64,000 nt of DNA from Cytobacillus oceanisediminis (GTDB taxonomy: Bacteria > Bacillota > Bacilli > Bacillales > Cytobacillaceae), in contig NZ_QGTW01000014.1 of NCBI RefSeq assembly GCF_003182355.1, positions 112,314 through 176,313 on the forward strand. The letters are read 5' to 3'. Shown here one piece after another: positions 58,139-64,000 of the stretch; the stretch's first letter is position 1; every line of letters starts with the position of its first letter. The position numbers were made by a program, and so were the translations under genes. The notes under the pieces are model-generated. The model ran no database searches. It had not been told where the DNA came from and saw only the letters and a program-made list of their open reading frames with translations.

Positions 58139-59038
58139 ATGAATGACAGGAAACAGCTTGTAATTAAAAAAGCACATCAATTATTTCTGGATAAAGGCTA
58201 CCAAGCTACATCTATTCAGGATATTTTAGAATACACCGGAATATCGAAAGGAACTTTTTACAACTATTTTTCCTCAAAAAATGAACTGCTTATTTCCATT
58301 TTTAAAACCTTGCATAAAAAAATGGAATATGAGCGAAATCAGCTTCTTATAGGCAAGGACCCTTCAAGCATAGAGGTTTTTACAATGCAGGTTGAGTTTC
58401 AAATGAATATGAATCGCTCAAATAATTTGGTCACTCTTTTTGAGGAAGTGCTTGTTTCACACGACCCGGAACTCATGCAGTTTATAAAAGAAGGACAATT
58501 AAGAATGGTTCATTGGATTTTCCAGCGGTTTATTGAAATCTTTGGAGAAGAAAAGAAACCATATTTACTCGATTGTGCCGTTATGTTTCTCGGGATTCTT
58601 CATCATAACGTCAAATTCAGTACGAAATTCTTTGAACAGCCATCCAGCATCAATCATGTGATTCGCTATAGTGTGGATCGTATTTCAAAAGTTGTTGAAG
58701 AAGTTAGCTCTGCAGGAGAACAGCTGCTAAAACCTGAACTAATAGACAACCGCTTTAATCATTTAAAGCATAGGGACCAGGGATTTAAGCACAATCTTTG
58801 CAAAACCATATTCACGCTGAAAAAATCAATTCGGCAGCAGGAACAATCTCATTGCATTGAACTACTGGACTTTATTCAGGAAGAGCTGCTACATTCCAAA
58901 AAGCCAAGAAAGTTTTTAATCGATAGTGCTCTCCAAACTCTGCGCAACTGCCTTGCCTTTTTAGATGAAAAAGAATTTGAAACACTTGACCAGCTTGCTG
59001 CTGCATTTTTTAATCAAACAGAAGAAGAACTAGTTTAA
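58139..59038 (+). CDS. TetR/AcrR family transcriptional regulator
   Basis: The 299-residue protein has the TetR HTH (AHQLFLDKGYQATSIQDILE, then YTGISKGTFYNYFSSKNELL) at residues 12-50. It is longer than the usual 190-210 residues; the C-terminal 90 or so are an added helical part rich in charged residues, with LLDFIQEELLHSKKPRKF. It probably represses the divergent DHA2 exporter and its own gene. Confidence 0.92.
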   Translation: MNDRKQLVIKKAHQLFLDKGYQATSIQDILEYTGISKGTFYNYFSSKNELLISIFKTLHKKMEYERNQLLIGKDPSSIEVFTMQVEFQMNMNRSNNLVTLFEEVLVSHDPELMQFIKEGQLRMVHWIFQRFIEIFGEEKKPYLLDCAVMFLGILHHNVKFSTKFFEQPSSINHVIRYSVDRISKVVEEVSSAGEQLLKPELIDNRFNHLKHRDQGFKHNLCKTIFTLKKSIRQQEQSHCIELLDFIQEELLHSKKPRKFLIDSALQTLRNCLAFLDEKEFETLDQLAAAFFNQTEEELV

Positions 59039-59042
59039 TCTT

Positions 59043-59071
59043 AGCCTACTCCTTTATGGGTAGGCTTTTTT
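59043..59071 (+). terminator. Terminator after the tetR gene
   Basis: AGCCTAC pairs with GTAGGCT and a run of six T residues follows. It separates the regulator from the gerA-type gene. Confidence 0.8.
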
Positions 59072-59198
59072 AATGCCTTAAATGGAAGACTTCATATCCC
59101 TGCCCAATATGATCTTTCCCTTTTTCCGCTATGCATTCATATTCCTTCCAAAAACGGAAACAATAAAGGATGATGCCAAACTAACCGGTGATTTCTTT

Positions 59199-60689
59199 AT
59201 GAAAAAAGAATTAAAAAAGAAGAAAGCCTTTACTGACTTTGACCTTGATGATTTGGAACGTTCTTTTTCCAAGTCCAATGATTTTAAAAAGGCTGCCTAT
59301 TGCAATAAAAAAACGGGCACAAATTTTTCATTCATTTTTTTCTCTACACTTACTGATCAACAAATTATTAGCAGGAGTATACTCCCCGGGCTGCTGCTGG
59401 GTGAATTTTCAAAACTTGATGACTTAAAGAAGCTTCTCCCTTCGGCGGACATCCAGATATGCGAGGACCTTTCTAGGACGGAACAAAAGCTGCTAAATGG
59501 CTATGTCATGATATTAGTTGACGACGAAGAAAAAAAAGCTGCCTTCATTGCAGCTCAAAAAGAATTTGTCCGTGGATTGGGCCATGCAGAAGTTGAACAT
59601 ACAGTTATTGGGCCGAAAGAAGCTTTTGTGGAATCATTCGGGCAAAATTTAAATTTAATCAGAAAAAGGCTGCCTATTTCGGAACTTACAATTGAAGAAT
59701 ATTCGATAGGCAGTATATCCAAAACTCAAGTAGCGGTCTTATATATCGCCGGCATAACAAACGAGGATAACGTCAACATGGTAAAGGAGCGTCTCGAGAA
59801 TGTTGACTTTGATGAAATAACAGATAGTTCCTATATTGTCCAGCTCATCTCAGATAACTCAAAATCTCCTTTTCCACAATTATTAGATACAGAAAGGCCG
59901 GACAGAGCTGCAGCTGTACTGGCGGAGGGCAAAGTTGTAATTGTTGTAGATGGTTCTCCCCACGTCTTAATTACACCGACAACCTTTGCGGAATTTTTCA
60001 GTTCCTTTGAAGATTATTTTCTTAATTGGATCGTGGCATCTTTTATAAGGATACTACGAGCGTTTGCTGTAATCTTTTCCATCCAGATTACACCCATTTA
60101 TGTAGCAACGCTTACTTACCATCAAGAAATGATTCCTACTGATTTACTGGGAACACTCGTTTCCTCGAGACAGCATATCCCACTTCCGCCATTTTATGAA
60201 GCCTTATTGCTGGAATTGGTTATTGAACTTCTTAGGGAGGCTGGAGCAAGATTGCCAACCAAGGTTGGCCAGACAATCGGTATCGTTGGAGGGATTGTGA
60301 TTGGGACTGCATCCGTTGAAGCTGGCCTAACCAGTAATGTCCTTCTTATTTTCATTGCATTAGCAGCACTGGCTGCATTTGCTACACCTGTCTATAAAAT
60401 GAACAATACCATCCGGCTATTAAGATTCCCCTTTTTATTTTTTGCAAATCTCTGGGGGTTAGTGGGTGTATTATTTTGCTCATGCTTATTATTAACCCAT
60501 ATGATTAGGCTAACCTCTCTTGGCAGGCCCTTTTTAGAGCCATTTTATCCGCCAAGGTACCGGGACTTGAAGGATTCCTTTGTCAGATTTCCATTTAATC
60601 CACTTCGGCCCGTATATTTAAGAACACAAAATCCCTATCGATTTCATAAGGAAAAGACGAAAAAAGTAAAAAAAGATATCGATGAATAA
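59199..60689 (+). CDS. GerA family spore germination protein (orphan)
   Basis: The protein has about 496 residues, the usual GerA size. The soluble N-terminal half contains NGYVMILVDDEEKKAAFIAA, GPKEAFVESFGQNLNLIRKR and SIGSISKTQVAVLYIAGITN, and the membrane half has VVDGSPHVLITPTTFAEFFS, GARLPTKVGQTIGIVGGIVI and SLGRPFLEPFYPPRYRDLKD. It should sit in the inner spore membrane and take part in nutrient-germinant sensing. No gerB or gerC homologue lies next to it, so it is an orphan A-subunit. I prefer the ATG at 59199; the frame is open back to an ATG at 59082 that has no ribosome site. Sporulation-stage promoter elements were not identified. Confidence 0.91.
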   Translation: MKKELKKKKAFTDFDLDDLERSFSKSNDFKKAAYCNKKTGTNFSFIFFSTLTDQQIISRSILPGLLLGEFSKLDDLKKLLPSADIQICEDLSRTEQKLLNGYVMILVDDEEKKAAFIAAQKEFVRGLGHAEVEHTVIGPKEAFVESFGQNLNLIRKRLPISELTIEEYSIGSISKTQVAVLYIAGITNEDNVNMVKERLENVDFDEITDSSYIVQLISDNSKSPFPQLLDTERPDRAAAVLAEGKVVIVVDGSPHVLITPTTFAEFFSSFEDYFLNWIVASFIRILRAFAVIFSIQITPIYVATLTYHQEMIPTDLLGTLVSSRQHIPLPPFYEALLLELVIELLREAGARLPTKVGQTIGIVGGIVIGTASVEAGLTSNVLLIFIALAALAAFATPVYKMNNTIRLLRFPFLFFANLWGLVGVLFCSCLLLTHMIRLTSLGRPFLEPFYPPRYRDLKDSFVRFPFNPLRPVYLRTQNPYRFHKEKTKKVKKDIDE

Positions 60690-60713
60690 GCCTGGCTTAC
60701 AGCCAGGCTTATT
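60685..60713. terminator. Hairpin at the convergent gerA/gltB-like boundary
   Basis: AATAAGCCTGGCT and AGCCAGGCTTATT form a 13-base stem with a 3-base loop overlapping the gerA stop. There is no long T-run, so it is a weak but plausible bidirectional terminator. Confidence 0.6.
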
Positions 60714-60735
60714 CAGGATTTTGAATAATGTCCGG

Positions 60736-62163
60736 TTAACTGCTTTCGCTTTCACTTTTATTTGATTGATCTTCCCAGGGTGCAAAAGTAAATGGAATTC
60801 CAATCATTTTAGCAGTCAGCTCATCATAAGATACTAAATCTTTTTTGGACAACTCTTGAAGAGACTTTTTCCCCATCGCCCTTAAAGCGATTTTAATTTC
60901 CTCCGTACTCGCTGTTAAAAATTTTTCTGCTGATTTTACCCCATCTTCGACTTTAAAAGTATCCTTGAATTTTCCTTGGTTCCAAACGGCTTGAGTTGGC
61001 GGTTCGAATGGGAGTGAATTTAAGGTATGCAGATGGGATACAGTAAACAGTATCACAGATCCAAGATAGACAGCATCTGCTCCAAGGGCAAGAACCTTTA
61101 GAAAGTGGCCTGGTGTAAAAAGGCCTCCTGAAACAATTAAGCTGATTTCCCCCTTCTTTTTTCTTTTTTCAAGATGATTGGCAGCACGGACAACCGCATG
61201 CAAGGTAGGGATTCCAAAATCGTCAGCCAATAGAGGTGGCGCTCCCATTGTGGCTGCCTGCCCTCCATCAACAGCAATGAAATCCACCCCCATTTCTATC
61301 AGGTTATCAATATCTTCTTCGATTTTTCCGCCGGCTCCTATTTTTGCCCCGATTGGCACTCCACCTGACAGCTTCCGAAGTTCTTCCACCAGTTCCTTCA
61401 AATCATTTAAGGTCTGATTTTCAAAATAATGCTCCAATATATGGGCGACCTCATTATTTTTAAGACCCATAATTTCCCTGGCCCGCCCAGTCAAATTCTC
61501 TGGCGAAATATTCCCGCCCATGCCTTGCATCGCACCTTGGCCCAGCTTAAGCTCAATCATATCAGCACGTTTGATAACCTCTTCTTCCTTCCCCCATTCG
61601 GTTTTTGAAAACTGTAAAATATACTTTCCTGCACTTTCGAGTTCTTCAGGCAGAATCCCGCCTTCCCCTGAATTAATAGCTGTTCCTGTATTTTTGGCTG
61701 CTGTAGCCAGCGCAACTTTAACTTGTTCACTCAGGGCTATGCCATAGGCCATTCCACTGATCATAAGCGGGATTTTAATTTTCATTGGCTTTTTGGCTTT
61801 TGGGCCAATGGTAACCTTAACCTCCACATCCTCATCACCATCAATAGGAAAGGGCGATGTCTGAACAGGGATAAAGGTAATTTGGTCAAAATGAGGCCAT
61901 TTTTTCGAAGAGCCAAACGGTCTGTGAAGAATATCACCAGTTTCAGCACGAAGGTTATTTTCAAGTGCATTTTGTACACCCATATGGCGGAATCCAGGGA
62001 TTATTTCAATTAAGTTTTCCTGATAGCTGTCAGTAAATATAATTTTCCCAGCTTGCTTAACAATCCGCTTCATAATCCAGCGCCAGCCAATAAGCAAGAA
62101 TAAAAAAATGACGAATAATAATGAAATCATACTTAAAATAATAATTTGTAAAATATCAGACAT
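60736..62163 (-). CDS. FMN-binding glutamate synthase family protein
   Basis: The 475-residue protein has an N-terminal membrane segment (IIILSMISLLFVIFLFLLIG) and the GltB central FMN domain: KIPLMISGMAYGIALSEQVK, NTGTAINSGEGGILPEELES, GAKIGAGGKIEEDIDNLIEM, FIAVDGGQAATMGAPPLLAD and GADAVYLGSVILFTVSHLH. It resembles Bacillus YerD. It lacks the amidotransferase domain, so it is not a complete glutamate synthase; the reaction is unknown. The TM anchor suggests a membrane-associated role. The ribosome site is weak. Confidence 0.88.
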   Translation of the reverse strand: MSDILQIIILSMISLLFVIFLFLLIGWRWIMKRIVKQAGKIIFTDSYQENLIEIIPGFRHMGVQNALENNLRAETGDILHRPFGSSKKWPHFDQITFIPVQTSPFPIDGDEDVEVKVTIGPKAKKPMKIKIPLMISGMAYGIALSEQVKVALATAAKNTGTAINSGEGGILPEELESAGKYILQFSKTEWGKEEEVIKRADMIELKLGQGAMQGMGGNISPENLTGRAREIMGLKNNEVAHILEHYFENQTLNDLKELVEELRKLSGGVPIGAKIGAGGKIEEDIDNLIEMGVDFIAVDGGQAATMGAPPLLADDFGIPTLHAVVRAANHLEKRKKKGEISLIVSGGLFTPGHFLKVLALGADAVYLGSVILFTVSHLHTLNSLPFEPPTQAVWNQGKFKDTFKVEDGVKSAEKFLTASTEEIKIALRAMGKKSLQELSKKDLVSYDELTAKMIGIPFTFAPWEDQSNKSESESS

Positions 62164-62392
62164 GCAAATTTCACCAAATCCTATATAGTCTTTTGTAATC
62201 CATTATTGCCATAGGACTAAAATTTAACCTGTAAATGGGAATTCACTTGATCAAGTATGAGTATATGCTAAGAAACTTACAGTGGTTTCTCAGTATTGAT
62301 AAGGATCCTAAGAATATACTAGGAGTAGAAGAATATTTAACCGGGATCTTTTTTATTTAGTAGCGAAAGTTTGTCGTATAAGGAGTCTAAAA
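62164..62392. other. Intergenic region between the gltB-like and yqjF-like genes
   Basis: This 229-base divergent gap has no recognisable motif beyond AT-rich promoter-like stretches and the ribosome site AAGGAGT before 62393. Confidence 0.3.
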
Positions 62393-63139
62393 ATGCACTT
62401 GTTAAATAACACCGCTCACCGTCCTTGGCCCGTCCCTTCTAACAACTGGATTATGAGGCAAAAATGGATAAATTTCCTATTTTTGCACTGGCCTGTAAAA
62501 CCCGAACTTGTAAGAAATTTGATTCCCTCCCCCTTAAAATTAGATAATTTTCAAGGTTACGCATGGTTAGGATATATCGCATTTTTAATGGATGGCATCT
62601 ATCCGCGCGCATTGCCAAAATTGCCTTTGACAAGAAGTTTCCCAGAAATAAATGTCAGAACCTATGTACAATATGACGGTAAGCCAGGAATATTCTTTTT
62701 ATCTATTGATGTGAAAAACTGGGCTTCTTTAAAAATTGCACGGCATTGGTATCGTTTGCCATATCATGGATCAAACGTAACGATTGAAAATAAGGGGACA
62801 ACCTATTCTTTTCAAAGCATACGCAATGAAAATAACCGCCATATTTCATTCAAAGCTTTGTATAAGCCGATCTCAGATGTATTTTTCCCTGAAGAAGGCA
62901 CCCTGGATCACTGGCTGACAGAAAGATATTGCCTCTACAGTAGAGATAAAACATCGAATATCTATTGCGGTGAAATTCATCATCTTCCCTGGCCGCTCCA
63001 AAAGGCGGAATTTGAGATACAGTCTAATTCACTGGTTTCCCCTTTCAATATAAACCTAAGAAATACTAACCCAATCGCTCATTATTCTTGCGGCGTTGAT
63101 GCACTTATATGGAATATCAGAAAATTTCACAGTAGATGA
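62393..63139 (+). CDS. YqjF/DUF2071 family protein
   Basis: The 248-residue protein matches the DUF2071 (YqjF) family: MRQKWINFLFLHWPVKPELV, VRNLIPSPLKLDNFQGYAWL, PEINVRTYVQYDGKPGIFFL, and HHLPWPLQKAEFEIQSN at the end. The family function is unknown; structures are acetoacetate-decarboxylase-like. AAGGAGTC precedes the ATG. It has no operon partner. Confidence 0.88.
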   Translation: MHLLNNTAHRPWPVPSNNWIMRQKWINFLFLHWPVKPELVRNLIPSPLKLDNFQGYAWLGYIAFLMDGIYPRALPKLPLTRSFPEINVRTYVQYDGKPGIFFLSIDVKNWASLKIARHWYRLPYHGSNVTIENKGTTYSFQSIRNENNRHISFKALYKPISDVFFPEEGTLDHWLTERYCLYSRDKTSNIYCGEIHHLPWPLQKAEFEIQSNSLVSPFNINLRNTNPIAHYSCGVDALIWNIRKFHSR

Positions 63140-63233
63140 GAAAAATGTTCGACATTCCTTTTTCTCCGGATATTTTTATAGAATCTTGTTCAATCTATCA
63201 AAAGGGCATGATTTACTGAAATGAGGTGGAAGT

Positions 63234-63392
63234 GTGAATAACCCTGATTCAAATCAAGCGAGAAATACTGAGGAACCAAAACAAACAAAAGGCAGCCTTC
63301 TTGAATCTATGATGGAGCCAATGGATCAACTTTCAAAAGTCGCACCAGAGAATACGGAGAGAAAAACAAATAATAATGAAGAACGAATGTAA
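63234..63392 (+). CDS. Small hydrophilic protein (52 aa)
   Basis: A GTG at 63234 follows GAGGTGGA and opens a 52-codon frame (starting MNNPDSNQARNTEEPKQTKG) rich in N, E, Q and K with a MMEPMDQL segment. A clear terminator follows at 63399. Good signals on both sides support a real gene. The family is not recognised; such proteins in Bacillus are sometimes sporulation products. Confidence 0.55.
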   Translation: MNNPDSNQARNTEEPKQTKGSLLESMMEPMDQLSKVAPENTERKTNNNEERM

Positions 63393-63398
63393 AGAAGG

Positions 63399-63442
63399 AA
63401 AGCTGGTATCGAAGGCTTAATTACATTGATGCCGGCTTTTTT
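63399..63442 (+). terminator. Terminator after the 52-aa protein gene
   Basis: AAAGCTGGTATC pairs with GATGCCGGCTTT (two G-U pairs) and T residues follow. Confidence 0.8.
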
Positions 63443-63649
63443 ATAAATATGGATTAACATGATAAAAGTAATTAGGCATGTTCACTTTATTATTATACTG
63501 CTTTTGGAAGATGTGAGTGGCAGGTGATACTGGGGGGAGTCCACCCGGAATAGACTATCTCCCACGATAGGATAGCTGGGAGCTTGGTAAAAACAAATGG
63601 AGTTTTGTAACTTATTTTAACTATCATATTTAATTTCTTCCGCTTCTGG

Positions 63650-64000
63650 CCAGTCTGGTTGTTAATACATTGGATTAACTCCCATATTCCACTAACTTTG
63701 CTCAGTTTCGTCGTTATTCTCTTCGATTAACTACCGTTTTCTCTTAACTTGGTCTGTTTCGTCGTTATTCTATTCGATTAACTACCGTTTTCCTCTTACC
63801 CTAGCCAGTTTCGTCGTTATTCTCTTCGATTAACTACCATTTTCCTCTTACCCTAGCCAGTTTCGTCGTTATTCTGTTCGATTAACTACCATTTTCCTCT
63901 TACCCTAGCCAGTTTCGTCGTTATTCTGTTCGATTAACTACCATTTTCCTCTTACCTTAGCCAGTTTCGTCGTTATTCTCTTCGATTAACTACCGTTTTC
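63650..64000. repeat. 52-base tandem repeat array, continuing past the window
   Basis: The phrase GTTTCGTCGTTATTCT recurs at 63705, 63756, 63808, 63860, 63912 and 63964, that is at 51 and then 52 bases each time. Each unit continues TTCGATTAACTACC-G/A-TTTTCCTCTTACC and ends CTAGCCA, with occasional substitutions (CTC, CTA or CTG before TTCG). A degenerate unit precedes it at about 63650. No spacers separate the units, no long reading frame spans them, and the array runs off the end. No gene is seen from 63393 to 64000. Confidence 0.85.

Noticed and set aside
63650..64000. CRISPR array
   Set aside because: The repeats are head-to-tail without unique spacers and no cas genes are present.
1..64000. 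Prophage, plasmid or defence island
   Set aside because: No integrase, structural phage gene, replication gene, restriction or toxin-antitoxin gene was seen; the content is metabolic.
1..64000. tRNA, rRNA or riboswitch genes
   Set aside because: No cloverleaf, rRNA segment or known riboswitch core was recognised in the gaps; a covariance-model scan would be decisive.

Overview
The window looks like a chromosome segment of a low-GC, endospore-forming Bacillaceae bacterium. Supporting signs are Bacillus-type Shine-Dalgarno sites with frequent TTG and GTG starts, a GerA-family spore germination protein, a FosB bacillithiol transferase, a cytochrome b558-type SdhC, and copies of an intergenic repeat of a kind seen in Bacillus relatives. 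No rRNA, tRNA, CRISPR array, phage gene or transposase was found.

About 54 kb (positions 1 to 54200) is an accessory catabolic region for organic acids, almost all on the minus strand. Part A (1-20455) suggests a di- or tricarboxylate route. It has a DASS symporter and a DctPQM TRAP transporter for uptake, and two MmgE/PrpD proteins, a class I fumarase (alpha and beta), an isocitrate/isopropylmalate-type dehydrogenase and a 3-hydroxyisobutyrate-dehydrogenase-type enzyme for interconversion. A divergent SucCD-like ligase would form the CoA thioester and a CitE-like lyase would cleave it. A succinate-dehydrogenase-like pair (SdhC plus the N-terminal half of SdhA, cut by the window edge) follows. 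Three FCD-type GntR regulators and one LysR are interspersed. A 13-bp near-palindrome (GGATCCAATATCC in the direction of transcription) lies before seven transcription units, usually directly 5' of the ribosome binding site, and probably ties them into one regulon. One copy sits before a distant 2-oxoacid:ferredoxin oxidoreductase.

Part B (20541-37259) holds two acyl-CoA dehydrogenases, an enoyl-CoA hydratase and SDRs. It also has a split UxaA-type dehydratase (SAF subunit plus large subunit), a LarA/DUF2088 protein, an IlvD/Edd dehydratase, a fumarylacetoacetase-family enzyme, an RraA-type aldolase/decarboxylase, a 2-hydroxyacid dehydrogenase, KorAB and a CaiB/BaiF CoA-transferase. Part C (37515-54170) combines a TAXI-type TRAP system (fused permease at 38334, binding protein at 47509), a two-subunit ComDE-like TPP decarboxylase, a second RraA, a SerA-like dehydrogenase, an AMP-forming acyl-CoA ligase, acyl-CoA dehydrogenases and a hydratase. 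It ends with a two-subunit ADP-forming acyl-CoA synthetase, an ion-transporter-like permease and a methylmalonyl-CoA-epimerase-like VOC protein. A cre-like site lies before the TAXI operon. Parts B and C read as modules for hydroxy or sugar acids and acyl-CoA intermediates; their substrates cannot be fixed from sequence alone.

Part D (54349-64000) is ordinary Bacillus content: an MFS transporter, a small FbpA-like protein, FosB, a DHA2 efflux pump with a divergent TetR, an orphan GerA protein, an FMN-binding glutamate-synthase-like protein, a YqjF/DUF2071 protein and a 52-aa small protein. It closes in a 52-bp tandem repeat that runs off the window.

Notable sequence features are the shared operator, a probable one-base indel in an A5G5 run where the dehydrogenase gene meets dctP, a family of about 197-bp inverted-end repeats with one 32-bp deletion scar, and the terminal tandem array.
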